Assembly (NCBI GenBank): GCA_963783355.1
Contig: CAWANF010000009.1
Location: 62,001-126,000, forward strand
DNA: 64,000 nt
Direction of reading: 5' to 3'
DNA from: CAWANF01 sp963783355
Lineage (GTDB): Bacteria; Bacteroidota; Rhodothermia; Balneolales; DATFMH01
Shown: positions 8,122 through 18,512 of the stretch, one piece after another
Layout of the letters: every line of letters begins with the position of its first letter
How positions within the stretch are numbered: position 1 is the first letter of the stretch
Program-made: the position numbers and the translations under genes
Notes under the pieces: generated by a model
What the model was told of the DNA's origin: nothing
Databases searched by the model: none
The model's input: the letters and a program-made list of their open reading frames with translations, nothing else

Positions 8122-11100
8122 ATGAATTACAAAATCAGTTCAGCAATTATTGTAGGTATATTTTTATTTATAAATCCGATTAAAGTATTAAGTCAGAATA
8201 TTATTTCAGTACCTACTAATACAAGCAATAATCGGTATTATTCTGATATATATAATATCAAAAGACCTGGACTTTCTTTAAACGGTTTTGATAATGATGG
8301 AGATAACAGTCATGGTTATGGATTAAAACAAATACTTGAAAAGTTTTTAAATAATGAAGATCAATCAGTTAGTGACAAATATTATGCTATTTTAGGTATA
8401 GCAAATAAGACAATTAAAGATCCATATTCAGCAAGTGACAAGCTAATTCAAGTAAATGAAAACAGCAATATCCTTCAATGCCGTGCTTTTGCGGCTTTAG
8501 CTGAGTATATACTATATAAAAATGGGCAAACTACTGCCGCAGACTATGGCACCGCAATCGATAGCCTTAGAAGCGCTTTTTTTGAACCTGTTTATTATTT
8601 GTTGGCAGACGGCAGAATAACAAGTGATGCCGTAAAAACGACCCGGTCTATCGGAGATTATGCGCGAGCCGTGGATTTGTATTTGGCCCTGGAAAACGCA
8701 TACAAATATTATGGGTTTGTTCAACATGACCGGGCCGATAGCCTGGAATATATCAATAGTAATTCGAGTAGGTTGCTGACAAAAACGGAGAAGGATACGG
8801 TTTTGTCTGATCTTTTTGGCATGATGGTGAATGTTAACTATAATTTGTTATTTCATGATTCAATTTCTGGTTACTTTTTTGAACCTGGAAACCGGCCATT
8901 AAAACAATTCGTGTCCATCGGTTATGCAGCATTAGGAATGCAGAATTTTCTCTATATTCCGAACGACACTACCGCTTTGTATACTTCTGATCCATGTCAT
9001 ACATTGTTACAGAATGCTTTTCGCAGTGCGGGTTTGCAAAGTGCAAACGACCGAAATAAACAGTGGAGTTATCAAACTCATAATGGTGACAGGTTCTGGG
9101 CAGAAGGCCCTTACTACTTCGAGTTTACTCTGAATGATATCATTCCATTCTGGAATGCTATCCGGTTAAACGGCATGCTTAATTGGAATGGGAATAACAT
9201 ATCTGATCCCTTTAAAAGCGGTTGGTTTTTGCGTTCGCTAGATTGGCTTGCTGATATTGCTACGCAGTCAGGACAACTGCCACCCTTGGATGACGGCAAT
9301 AAACGTTCTATCCGATATGCCAATTTAATGAGTTGGGATGCATCGTATAGCAGTAGTACTGATCCGGAATATATCGGTGGAACAACAGCACTTAATAATA
9401 AAGTTGGAACTAAATTTGCTTGGATATATAAACGTATAAAGGATTATGGTGGAGGTGTTGATGAAAGCTCATTTCTTACTGAAATTGCCATACCCAAAGT
9501 AAATACACCGAGCAGTTCACCATTACCGGCAGTAATCGGTAACACAAATAGTAGTCAAACAGGTGATGATGCGGAACAGCAAGCCATTATACGCCATACC
9601 GATAGTAATGGTAATAATTATTATCTCTTAGTTAATGGCGAGAGTGGGGATGCCATTTCAAGGGGAGAGGGCCATGAACAGGCTGACCAGCTTCAATTGT
9701 TATTTTATGTAAATGGCATCTCGTATATAATGGATACTGGTTATGATAAAGGTGATGTAAGCACAAACAGTACCTGGAATAAATATGATAATCATAATGT
9801 TTTGAATGACGAGGATTATCAACATAGTCATTATAACGGTTTACCGTCTCCTTATGTTGACCCTACTAAATTGAGGAAAGTTTCAAGCAATATTAATTAT
9901 GTTAACTATTTGTATACAGAGCAAAAAAATAATATTACAGTGATCAATGGTGAAGTTTCGCTTGATCACTTAACTGTGAATGCCGAACCCTTTAATAGTG
10001 GATATACCCGCCAGGTATTATTTATAAATAATGATCATATGGGATTGCCACCTTATGTAGTGGACTTGAATACAGATGTCCATACTTACTTAGGTTATGT
10101 AGGAGACAGAATAGCTTATACCCCCATTATGCAATATTATAGCGATACTCGAAACATTGATTATTCTGATTACAATAGCTGGATAAAATTAACCGGGTAT
10201 CAAGGTACTTCGGCTAACATGTATGTGTTTTTGAACCCGGTAGAATGGAAGGTGTATGATAGTGGATTCACTTTCTCTAAGAAGGACATAATGGTAAGAG
10301 AGGTGCAAGAAAGAGATGTTGATCCCAGTAGCCAGTCTGGCTATTCAGCTACAGTTTTTGGTTTGGATGCACCAAATGCTGAACTTAGCTACTCAGCGAG
10401 TTTTGTTTCTATTATACAATTATCAAATAATGTTCCAAATTATACACTTACTCCATTAATAAGTTACGCAGATAATGATTACCAAAGAGAAGTTCAGGCC
10501 TGGAGTTATCAAATATCAGATAATGTAATTGATGTCGTAGTTAAAAGAGCTAAAGTTGATGGATCAAATGATAGCAATTTTAATAACGATATTACTTTTA
10601 TAGTACCTCAAGCTTCCAATACAACTTTGAAATTACCAGGCGGTATTGATTATGGCTTTGTCCGGCTTATAAAAGATGGAGTTGTTTGGAAAGTAGATCC
10701 CAATTACCAAATAAATCTTCAACAACTCGGTACGTTCTATGCTTCTACTACATCAATAGGAGACCATTCCTTTACCGACGGGAATCCCATCTATATAGAG
10801 GATAATGTCGCTTTAGGGATAAGCGGAAACGTTTCCATGTCGAACAATAAAGTATATTTAGGCAAAAATGCTGCTCTTGTCATTTTACCGGGTGGCAAGT
10901 TAACCGCTAATAGAGTCACATTTACCAGCTTTGATCCGAATGACGACTCGAGGCAATTTTATGGCATCGATTCTCAAAGTAGTGGGAATTCCTTCACTTC
11001 CTGTACATTTATAGGTGGTAGTACCGGTTTTGTAAAAAGTTCTGGTGGAAGTGATACTACTAAGCATTGTGCCTTCAGACAAAATGGTTATGGAATCCGG

Positions 11101-12642
11101 GTAAATGGAGGGAGTGTCTACGTTTACGCTTCTGATATAGGTTATAATATTAGAAGTGGAGTCATGGTTAATGCCGGCACACTATATTCAGATGAGTTAC
11201 ATACAATGTTAGGAAATTATGGGCATATTTGGAGCAGAACACATATCACAAATAATGGTGAGCATGGGGTATATGTGGGTCCATCAGGAACGGCATGGTT
11301 ACGACATACCCGGGTTTCCGAAAATGGAAGTGATGAAATAAAAGTTAATGGAGGTTATTTGTATGCCGGCCAAATAACCAATTCCTGGGATAATAACCGA
11401 TTTACAGACGATACAAATACAGGATATTACCTTAATAATATAGCTTATTCCAGTGATGGGGAAACGTATATTAGTCGTACCGCCTGGGCTCAACAAGACT
11501 ACTGGGGCGGGGGCGCACCACCAGACAGCAAGATTTGGGGAGACGTACGACGGGATTACTATACCACAAGTGATCAAACAATATATGTTGATTCTCTTGG
11601 GACTCCGCCTTTACCTGGCCAGGCCAAAATTACCCCGAAAGCCCTATTAACAGTTTCAACTGCAGCACAAGTGGTAAGCAACACAATAAATAATTTTGAT
11701 TCTGAGGAATTGTTACAGGCTAAACAACGAATGAATGCCCTGCAGGAAGCCATAGCCGCCAATCCCGAAGATCGCTGGAATATTCGCAGGGTTCAGGAAT
11801 GGTATCATCTGGCTCGTCGCTATGATATTAATAATCAGTGGGGAGAACGATCTGCCGTAACACTCCAAATAAATAGCTGGAAGGATAAGATGGGAACCTT
11901 ACTCTCCGATATGCCTTCGGACCCAGGCACGGGAGACGCCACATTGAATAACGAAATTGCAACGCCCGATATGCAAAGACCCAGCCTCACCCAAATCAAG
12001 ACCAATCGGTTAATGGGAGAGACGGCTCTGCTCTTAGATATAGAACAATCAATCGATGATGGGAACGTTACGCAGGCCATCAGCCAAAGTCATCAGGCTC
12101 TTCCCCGATTGCAGAATACCGACAGTAAGGCTATCCTGTATGGTTACCAGCTCAAAGCCTGGCAAAATATGGGGCGTTACGACAGCGCCTATGTAGCCCT
12201 GGAACGAATTAAAGCCCTTAAACCGGACCCGGGTATGACCAGTGAGGTATCCGATGAGGAATTCGCACCTCATGAAGACTGGTTGCTGCGCCAGATGAAA
12301 GCCAACAATCAGAGCGTTCCTGTTCTCATGGAATCTTCCGGCACAGAACAAGTGGCTCAGGTTCAGGGTACCCTGCCTGAGAAATTTGAACTGGATTCCA
12401 ATTATCCCAATCCGTTCAATCCCACCACTACGATCCCTTTCAGCCTGCCTCAGGCGGCCCATGTGAGTGTGGAAGTCTATAATGTCGCCGGACAACGCGT
12501 GGCTACCCTGACGAACAAAGATTATCAGGCCGGACGTTATAACGTACCGTTTGATGCCCATGGCTTAGCCAGTGGATTGTATCTGATTCGCGCCTATTTG
12601 GGCGAAAAAATATTCACCCGCAAGATGATGCTGATTAAATAA
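8122..12642 (+). CDS. Giant secreted heparinase II/III-like protein with beta-helix and T9SS sorting domain
   Basis: About 1506 residues from ATG 8122, chosen because GGGGGA precedes it and the paralogue at 13472 starts at the same point; an in-frame ATG at 8110 would add four residues. Signal peptide MNYKISSAIIVGIFLFINPIKVLSQ. Residues about 30-500 are helical, as in alginate-lyase/heparinase N-domains. SRGEGHEQADQLQLLFYVNGISYIMDTGYD (about 511-540) resembles the heparinase II/III beta-sandwich His-x-x-x-D motif. About 880-1075 is a probable right-handed beta-helix. The last 90 residues (NYPNPFNPTTTIPFSLP to the end) form a type A T9SS sorting domain. It is probably exported and acts on a polysaccharide; the substrate is not evident. 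The C-terminal half is nearly identical to that of the 15390 protein. Confidence 0.7.
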   Translation: MNYKISSAIIVGIFLFINPIKVLSQNIISVPTNTSNNRYYSDIYNIKRPGLSLNGFDNDGDNSHGYGLKQILEKFLNNEDQSVSDKYYAILGIANKTIKDPYSASDKLIQVNENSNILQCRAFAALAEYILYKNGQTTAADYGTAIDSLRSAFFEPVYYLLADGRITSDAVKTTRSIGDYARAVDLYLALENAYKYYGFVQHDRADSLEYINSNSSRLLTKTEKDTVLSDLFGMMVNVNYNLLFHDSISGYFFEPGNRPLKQFVSIGYAALGMQNFLYIPNDTTALYTSDPCHTLLQNAFRSAGLQSANDRNKQWSYQTHNGDRFWAEGPYYFEFTLNDIIPFWNAIRLNGMLNWNGNNISDPFKSGWFLRSLDWLADIATQSGQLPPLDDGNKRSIRYANLMSWDASYSSSTDPEYIGGTTALNNKVGTKFAWIYKRIKDYGGGVDESSFLTEIAIPKVNTPSSSPLPAVIGNTNSSQTGDDAEQQAIIRHTDSNGNNYYLLVNGESGDAISRGEGHEQADQLQLLFYVNGISYIMDTGYDKGDVSTNSTWNKYDNHNVLNDEDYQHSHYNGLPSPYVDPTKLRKVSSNINYVNYLYTEQKNNITVINGEVSLDHLTVNAEPFNSGYTRQVLFINNDHMGLPPYVVDLNTDVHTYLGYVGDRIAYTPIMQYYSDTRNIDYSDYNSWIKLTGYQGTSANMYVFLNPVEWKVYDSGFTFSKKDIMVREVQERDVDPSSQSGYSATVFGLDAPNAELSYSASFVSIIQLSNNVPNYTLTPLISYADNDYQREVQAWSYQISDNVIDVVVKRAKVDGSNDSNFNNDITFIVPQASNTTLKLPGGIDYGFVRLIKDGVVWKVDPNYQINLQQLGTFYASTTSIGDHSFTDGNPIYIEDNVALGISGNVSMSNNKVYLGKNAALVILPGGKLTANRVTFTSFDPNDDSRQFYGIDSQSSGNSFTSCTFIGGSTGFVKSSGGSDTTKHCAFRQNGYGIRVNGGSVYVYASDIGYNIRSGVMVNAGTLYSDELHTMLGNYGHIWSRTHITNNGEHGVYVGPSGTAWLRHTRVSENGSDEIKVNGGYLYAGQITNSWDNNRFTDDTNTGYYLNNIAYSSDGETYISRTAWAQQDYWGGGAPPDSKIWGDVRRDYYTTSDQTIYVDSLGTPPLPGQAKITPKALLTVSTAAQVVSNTINNFDSEELLQAKQRMNALQEAIAANPEDRWNIRRVQEWYHLARRYDINNQWGERSAVTLQINSWKDKMGTLLSDMPSDPGTGDATLNNEIATPDMQRPSLTQIKTNRLMGETALLLDIEQSIDDGNVTQAISQSHQALPRLQNTDSKAILYGYQLKAWQNMGRYDSAYVALERIKALKPDPGMTSEVSDEEFAPHEDWLLRQMKANNQSVPVLMESSGTEQVAQVQGTLPEKFELDSNYPNPFNPTTTIPFSLPQAAHVSVEVYNVAGQRVATLTNKDYQAGRYNVPFDAHGLASGLYLIRAYLGEKIFTRKMMLIK

Positions 12643-12678
12643 GCCGGTATTGGCATCATATTCAGGAAGGTCTATCAG

Positions 12679-12933
12679 ATAAAGGTACGGCTTGACGGGC
12701 GAACGCATCTTTCCGATCCCCTTATAAAAGTATCTTCAGGGAATTGGGAGACGGCCATGGCCATTCCGTTACGATCTGAACAAACAGAATGGCAACTGGT
12801 TGAAAATATGCAAAGGTTTTTAACTAATTGGAAAACATTATCAGTAGAACTAAAGGGAGCTGTCATTCAATTCACAGGCACCAAACCAATAATGGCTCAT
12901 TCTAAAAATAAGACGAATGGTGTTGTACAATAA
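12679..12933 (+). pseudogene. Free-standing E-set third-domain cassette, copy 2
   Basis: This open frame without a start codon begins at codon ATA 12679 and reads IKVRLDGRTHLSDPLIKVSS to a stop at 12931-12933. It corresponds to the last third of the 6530 gene but ends in its own tail (NMQRFLTNWKTLSVELKGAV...NGVVQ). It is fused directly to the 36 bases that normally follow the giant gene. At the equivalent place after 18878 those 36 bases lead into a terminator instead, so the fusion removed the terminator of the 8122 gene. No ribosome binding site is seen, so it is unlikely to be translated alone. Confidence 0.75.
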
Positions 12934-13008
12934 AATTGGCTGCAAAAAATATTATAAATAAAGAACTTAATAAAATGAACTTTATATCATAAAAAAAGAG
13001 GTTGAATT

Positions 13009-13440
13009 ATGAAACAGCTAATTAGGCTTATCATCACATTATTAGTCGTTGTCTCGTGTATAAAACTCGAGGGTTACAGTGACGGCGGTGGCGATACCGG
13101 TATCGGAGGTATAAACCAGACTCAAATATTAAAAGTATATGCAAATCCCTTTAATATAAAACGTGGTGATACGACACGCATTACCTGTGTTATAAAAGAT
13201 AGCCTTGATAAACGGTTTATCTTTGTTTGGCAGTTTAGTTATGGAAAGGCTCTTGATGTTAGAGACACTGTCTGGACAACACAAGGTATTATTAAAGCCT
13301 ATTCCAGTGGACATCGGAATTTTATAAACTGGGTGGCTCCAACTGATACGTCTGGCTTTTTTGGGATTACTATGCGTGCGGATAATCATACACCTGATTC
13401 AGTAGCCGTTGAAAGGGCAGCTGGCGTTAATGTCTATTAA
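13009..13440 (+). CDS. Small Ig-like lipoprotein (GGGDTGIGG type)
   Basis: 143 residues; signal peptide MKQLIRLIITLLVVVSC with lipobox cysteine 17, then a glycine-rich linker YSDGGGDTGIGG and a beta domain (ITCVIKDSLDKRFIFVWQF ... INWVAPTDTSGFFGI). It is almost the same protein as 31342-31773 and shares the domain plan of 7669-8091. AAAGAGG precedes the ATG. It follows an E-set cassette and precedes a truncated heparinase-like gene, repeating the order of the first unit. Function unknown. Confidence 0.75.
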   Translation: MKQLIRLIITLLVVVSCIKLEGYSDGGGDTGIGGINQTQILKVYANPFNIKRGDTTRITCVIKDSLDKRFIFVWQFSYGKALDVRDTVWTTQGIIKAYSSGHRNFINWVAPTDTSGFFGITMRADNHTPDSVAVERAAGVNVY

Positions 13441-13471
13441 TCAAACATTATTAATAAATCAAGAGAGAATC

Positions 13472-14161
13472 ATGAAAATCAATAAAAAGGGCTTAAGTAT
13501 ATTTATTGGAATACTATGTTTATTTCAGGCAGTTGCATGGGGACAAACAATCAGTATTGTACCAAACAGTGTGCAGAATACCCGATTTTTTATCGACCAT
13601 TTCCAAGTGAAGAGGCCTGGCTTGTCAATAAATGGATTTGATAATGGTGGAAATAATAGTTATGGATATGGACTGAAACAGGTGCTAAATCGATTATATG
13701 CCGGAGGAGATTCTCTGGAACTTGCAACATATAATGAGATTGTTAGTTTTTCAGCTACTGATATTATAAATCCGAGCGGAAATGTAGATAAAATAAACAA
13801 CAATAGTCAATATCTACAATCACGAGCTTTCATAGCTTTATCTCAGTATATCATTCATAAAAACGGGGTAATACAATCCATTCCTGGTGCAGATTCAACA
13901 ACTAATTATTCCAATGCAATAATCCGTTTGCGAGATGCACTTATCGAACCCGCAAGTTGGTACTTAGCTACAACAACAGGTGAAGATGAAGTAAAAACGA
14001 CACGCTCAGTAGAAAATTATGCCCGTGCCGTAGATTTATACCTGGCTCTGGAAAATGCCTATGGTCTTTGGGATGTGCCTGATTATGATGATCCCAACTC
14101 AGATACCTTATTGACATCATCACAAAAAGAAACAGTATTATGGGCAAACGCATCTTTCTGA
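13472..14161 (+). pseudogene. Truncated heparinase-like protein, N-terminal part only
   Basis: Starts at ATG 13472 (AAGAGAGA upstream), with signal peptide MKINKKGLSIFIGILCLFQAVAWGQ. It follows the N-terminus of the 8122 protein for about 225 residues (KRPGLSINGFDNGGNNSYGYGLKQ; TTRSVENYARAVDLYLALENAYG). At SSQKETVL the homology stops and the frame runs into the E-set cassette, ending at TGA 14159-14161. The same fusion point is seen in the broken copy at 33045-33737. The catalytic half, beta-helix and sorting domain are absent, so this is a broken gene or at best a short secreted fragment. Confidence 0.75.
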
Positions 14162-14378
14162 TCCCCTCATAAAAGTATCTTCAGGGAATTGGGAGACGGC
14201 CATGGCCATTCCGTTTCGATCTGAACAAACAGAATGGCAACTGGTTGATAATATGTACAAATCACTAACTAAATGGCAACCTATATCGGTAGGTCTAAAT
14301 GGTAAAATAATTCAAAGTGCAAGCAATAAAGCAAACATTAACAATACTCAATCCGATATAGTGACAACCAAAAAATAA
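14142..14378 (+). pseudogene. Free-standing E-set third-domain cassette, copy 3
   Basis: In the E-set reading frame the sequence is open from GGG 14142 to TAA 14376-14378. The constant part is GQTHLSDPLIKVSSGNWETA and following; the private tail begins DNMYKSLTKWQPISVG and ends TTKK. It is out of frame with the truncated gene it is fused to and has no start codon of its own. The next lipoprotein starts 4 bases after its stop. Confidence 0.75.
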
Positions 14379-14382
14379 AAAT

Positions 14383-15372
14383 ATGATAAAGTTACTCTTT
14401 ATGTTTAACAAGCAAAGAGGCCGTATGTTATTATTCTTTTTACTGTTTTCCTTTATGTATAGCTGTAACGGCCCTACTGATTTTAATAAATTGAAAGTGG
14501 ATCTGAACATCCCTCTTTCAGAAGATTTTGATGCTTATTACGGATTTTGGAGTCCAGATGGTTCTAAAATCTATTTTCAGCATAACGAGCCATTGGGAAC
14601 CAATCCTGGTCCGGGCTTCTTTGATGAGTTGTGGGAATTAGATCTGAAAACTGGTCAGCGACACATGATCCATTCGGGGCGGATTTTGAATGCAGATATT
14701 AGTCCCGACGGGAAGTGGTTTGTTTTTCACAGTTTTTCCCTTCCGGAATATTTATATAAGGTCAAAAGTGACGGAACCGGACTTCAAAAACTTATGGGGC
14801 CGGATTCCCCAAATCCTGATTGGAAATATACTAATGTTGGAAGGTGGTCCCCCGATGGAAAGCTAATTCTATTTACCGTCGATGCCGGAGTTCCCCGAGG
14901 AATATCGTTAATGGATAGTAGTGGCTCAAATGCACACATTATGATTAATTACGGTGTTGGTGCACGTTGGTTTCCAGATGGAAAGCGAATCGTCTATGTA
15001 AATTGGGATACAACACAAGTTACGGGGCGGAGGCGCCAGATTTACGTGGCCAATTCTGATGGTAATCACATTCGAAAAATCACGAATTTGCCTCACTCTG
15101 ATTATGTTGGTGAACCCGTGCCTTCACCCGATGGAACCAAAATAGTGTTCGATAATATCGGTATTAATAATAATTATGAACTTTTTATAATGAATTCTGA
15201 TGGATCCAATATTGAACAAATAACAGAAAGTAATGGAATAGCTGGTCGCCCTCAATGGAGTCCGGATGGGAAGACCATTTTATTTAGCCGATTCATTCCA
15301 AACGTATCAAGACATCTATATTTGTTAAATATACAAGATAGAAAAGTAACCCCCGTTTTTCCTGCTAAATAG
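14383..15372 (+). CDS. TolB-like beta-propeller lipoprotein
   Basis: 329 residues; hydrophobic signal ending FMYSC (lipobox Cys28). The mature part carries six WD40-like/PD40 blades, each with the motif (S/F)PDG(S/K/T): SPDGSKIYF, SPDGKWFVF, SPDGKLILF, FPDGKRIVY, SPDGTKIVF and SPDGKTILF. Such propellers bind proteins or glycans and are common in the Bacteroidota envelope. ATG 14383 has no good ribosome binding site; ATG 14425 has AGAGG at 5 bases but leaves a signal without a positive N-region, so the start is unsettled. It replaces the small Ig-like lipoprotein in the recurring order. The following gene is 17 bases away. Confidence 0.8.
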   Translation: MIKLLFMFNKQRGRMLLFFLLFSFMYSCNGPTDFNKLKVDLNIPLSEDFDAYYGFWSPDGSKIYFQHNEPLGTNPGPGFFDELWELDLKTGQRHMIHSGRILNADISPDGKWFVFHSFSLPEYLYKVKSDGTGLQKLMGPDSPNPDWKYTNVGRWSPDGKLILFTVDAGVPRGISLMDSSGSNAHIMINYGVGARWFPDGKRIVYVNWDTTQVTGRRRQIYVANSDGNHIRKITNLPHSDYVGEPVPSPDGTKIVFDNIGINNNYELFIMNSDGSNIEQITESNGIAGRPQWSPDGKTILFSRFIPNVSRHLYLLNIQDRKVTPVFPAK

Positions 15373-15389
15373 CACAAGAGAGGTATATT

Positions 15390-18300
15390 ATGAATCAAAA
15401 GAAACATATGATGAAAAAAGTAGTCATGGCATTATTTGTGAATTCTTTTTACACCTTGGTGAATGTAAATTTGGGTTATACTCAAACGCCAAATGATCCC
15501 CTACTCCCCCAGCAGATATATCTTAATACAGTCAATGTCCCTTATGCGTGGCAAAATACCCAAGGAAATGCTACCCAAAAAATTGCCATTATTTCAGTAG
15601 GTGGAATAAATAGCAATCATGAAGATTTAAATTCAAGAGTAACCATTAAAACGACTGGTTCCCCCACAAATTATGTTGGAGCAGCTAATCCTATAGCTGG
15701 TATTATAGGCGCTACGACTAATAATAGTATAGGTATAGCCGGAATCAATTGGTATGCACCACTACTTTCTTATGATGTCGGGAAATTAGAGAATAAAGTA
15801 GTAAAGAAATTATCAGATGGGACCCAAATAAATGTGAATGTAATGGTTCTGAATGCAAGTGCAGTCTCTACAGATATTAACGATGCGGTTAATTCGGGTG
15901 CAAAGACCATAATCATTCCAATAAATTGGATGGAGGAAAGTAATATCAATGGCTTGACAATTCCGAGCTTCCAAATTTACCCCGATTTCTTAATATTAAA
16001 TCCGTTAGCATATGTATTTAAAAATATTCTTAATGTCGGCAAAGCAGTAGAATCTCAAAACAAGTTTTTAAATGATTATTATGCCGCAGTGAATGCAGTA
16101 AAAAATGCTTATATGAATGAAGCAGTTGTGGTGGGAAAAGCAGTTGAATATAATGGACCAGCTATCGGTTTTCCCGGTGAATTGTCTAGTGATCAAATGG
16201 CTTTAGCCATTGGTGCTTCAGATTTAACTGGAAACAATCCTTTCCAATATTCCAGTACTCCCAATAGTGATGGGATTTCTTATAGTAATAAAGATATTGA
16301 TGTTATAGCTCCTGGAATTAATGTTTTAACGACCTTAACTGATGCCAATCAGTATGGTGGTTTTACTGGTACTGATGCTAGTGCTGCCATTGCTACTGGA
16401 ATTATAAGTTTATTACAATCAAAGAATCCTAATCTTAATCCAGACGATATCCGACATATTCTTCATAAAACGGCAGCTGACAGGGGAGAACCAGGTTATG
16501 ATAACCAGACAGGATATGGATTAATAGATGCCGGTGCTGCCATGGACTATGTAAATTCCCACACCTTTACTCATGGTGTTTTGACCAACGGGCAGATTGA
16601 AAAAATCTTTTCTCATAAGTCAACAGATCTCTTTCCAAGTGCTTGGCGTACTTTATCTACCGCGCGTTATTATGCAGATATATATAAAATTACATTTCAA
16701 GTCCCTATATCAAGGGACTCATTGATGTCACATGATATATGGTATAACGCAAAAGATACATATGGATGGAGCATAGCTAATCCTAACGATCAAAGTAGAC
16801 ATGCTGAAATTCAGTATCAGTTAAATGACTCATTAGCAATATTTTCAACATATATATATAAAATCACTAATCTCAACGGCCAAGATGTTGGTTGGTATCC
16901 AACGGATCTCAATAATATTCGTCTTGGCTATACTATTGCCAGTAAAGAAATTACTGAGAACACTAACAATATTTTTGTAAATAATGCTACAATAACAAAT
17001 AACAGAACCTACTCTAACGAAGATATCTTTATAAAAGATGGAGTCACTTTAGAAATTAACTCTCAAGTCACAATTGAAAACGGATCGATTTATTTAGGTA
17101 AAGACGCCTCCCTTGTCATTTTATCAAATGGCAGATTGACCGCTGATGGAGTCACATTTACCAGTTTCGATCCTAATGATATTTCAAAGAGATATTATGC
17201 TGTTGAGTCTCACAGTAGCGATAATGTATTCACCAACTGCACTTTTACCGGGGGAAATTATGGATTTCTAAAAAGTGAAGGATGGAGTGATTCAACAAAA
17301 TTTTGCACATTCACTCAAAATAATAATGGGATAGGTAATTACGGAGGAAGCTTATATATCCTTGCATCAAATATTGAAAAAAACAGTTTTGCTGGAATTT
17401 GGGCTCAAGGAGGAGTAACCTTATCAGACGAAGTACATCAAACAGACGGGATTGCACACCATTCTTGGTATAGAACAAAAATAACTGAAAATGGTGTTAA
17501 TGGTATATTTGTAGGTCATGCTGGAACAGCCTATTTTAGACATACTCGTGTTTCAGAAAATGGAAGTGATGAAATAAAAGTTAATGGAGGTTATTTATAT
17601 GCCGGCCAAACAACTAATTCCTGGGATAATAACCGATTTACAGACGATACAAATACAGGATATTACCTTAATAACATAGCTTATTCCAGTGATGGGGAAA
17701 CGTATATTAGTCATACAGCCTGGGCACAACAAGACTACTGGGGCGGGGGCTCACCACCAGACAGCAAGATTTGGGGAGACGTACGACGGGATTACTATAC
17801 CACAAGTGATCAAACAATATATGTTGATTCTCTTGGGACTCCGCCTTTACCTGGTCAGGCCAAAATTACCCCGAAATCCCTATTAACGGTTTCTACTGCA
17901 GCACAAGTGGTAAGCAACACTACCAATAGTTTTGATTCTGAGGAATTATTAGAGGCTAAACAACGAATGAATGCCCTGCAGGAAGCCATTGCAGGCAATC
18001 CCGAAGATCGCTGGAATATTCGCAGAGTTCAGGAATGGTATCACCTGGCCCGGCGTTATGATATTAATAATCAGTGGGGAGAACGCTCTGCCGTAACACT
18101 TCAAATAGAAAACTGGAAGGATAAGATGGGAACCTTACTCTCAGATATACCTTCGGCCCCAGGTACGGGAGGCTCCACATTGAATAACGATATCAGAACG
18201 GTTGATATGGTACGGCCCAACCTTACCCAAATCAAGACGCATCGGCTTATGGGAGAGACGGCTCTGCTCTTGGATATAGAACAATCAATCGATGATGGGA

Positions 18301-18512
18301 ACGTTACGCAGGCCATCAGCCAAAGTCATCAGGCTCTTCCCCGACTGCAGAATACCGACAGTAAGGCTATCCTATATGGTTACCAACTCAAGGCCTGGCA
18401 AAATATGGGGCGTTACGACAGCGCCTATGTAGCCCTGGAACGAATTAAAGCACTTAAACCGGACCCGGGTATGACCAGTGAGGTATCCGATGACGAATTC
18501 GCACCTCATTAA
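15390..18512 (+). CDS. Pseudo-subtilase/beta-helix giant protein, cut short before its sorting domain
   Basis: 1040 residues, start ATG 15390 with AGAGAGG upstream and a signal peptide ending about GYTQ. Residues about 45-390 align with peptidase S8, but the catalytic triad is missing: Asp is replaced in IAIISVGGI (S69), His in NPIAGIIGA (P101) and Ser in GTDASAA (D329). Residues about 540-730 are a probable beta-helix, and from about 720 onward the protein is nearly the same as the 8122 protein. TAA at 18510-18512 interrupts the frame where the paralogue has GAA, separating off the C-terminal 121 codons with the T9SS sorting domain. The intact product could be a binding protein; the truncated one may not be anchored or exported through T9SS. 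Confidence 0.8.
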   Translation: MNQKKHMMKKVVMALFVNSFYTLVNVNLGYTQTPNDPLLPQQIYLNTVNVPYAWQNTQGNATQKIAIISVGGINSNHEDLNSRVTIKTTGSPTNYVGAANPIAGIIGATTNNSIGIAGINWYAPLLSYDVGKLENKVVKKLSDGTQINVNVMVLNASAVSTDINDAVNSGAKTIIIPINWMEESNINGLTIPSFQIYPDFLILNPLAYVFKNILNVGKAVESQNKFLNDYYAAVNAVKNAYMNEAVVVGKAVEYNGPAIGFPGELSSDQMALAIGASDLTGNNPFQYSSTPNSDGISYSNKDIDVIAPGINVLTTLTDANQYGGFTGTDASAAIATGIISLLQSKNPNLNPDDIRHILHKTAADRGEPGYDNQTGYGLIDAGAAMDYVNSHTFTHGVLTNGQIEKIFSHKSTDLFPSAWRTLSTARYYADIYKITFQVPISRDSLMSHDIWYNAKDTYGWSIANPNDQSRHAEIQYQLNDSLAIFSTYIYKITNLNGQDVGWYPTDLNNIRLGYTIASKEITENTNNIFVNNATITNNRTYSNEDIFIKDGVTLEINSQVTIENGSIYLGKDASLVILSNGRLTADGVTFTSFDPNDISKRYYAVESHSSDNVFTNCTFTGGNYGFLKSEGWSDSTKFCTFTQNNNGIGNYGGSLYILASNIEKNSFAGIWAQGGVTLSDEVHQTDGIAHHSWYRTKITENGVNGIFVGHAGTAYFRHTRVSENGSDEIKVNGGYLYAGQTTNSWDNNRFTDDTNTGYYLNNIAYSSDGETYISHTAWAQQDYWGGGSPPDSKIWGDVRRDYYTTSDQTIYVDSLGTPPLPGQAKITPKSLLTVSTAAQVVSNTTNSFDSEELLEAKQRMNALQEAIAGNPEDRWNIRRVQEWYHLARRYDINNQWGERSAVTLQIENWKDKMGTLLSDIPSAPGTGGSTLNNDIRTVDMVRPNLTQIKTHRLMGETALLLDIEQSIDDGNVTQAISQSHQALPRLQNTDSKAILYGYQLKAWQNMGRYDSAYVALERIKALKPDPGMTSEVSDDEFAPH

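Noticed and set aside
12049..12561. Minus-strand open frame of 170 codons inside the giant gene
   Set aside because: Antisense of the conserved tail; the same antisense frame appears at 18372-18797 only because the sense genes are duplicates.
12679..14378. Integron cassettes or attC sites between the repeated E-set ends
   Set aside because: No R/L-box hairpin structures, no integron integrase; the shared part is coding sequence of a known neighbour gene.
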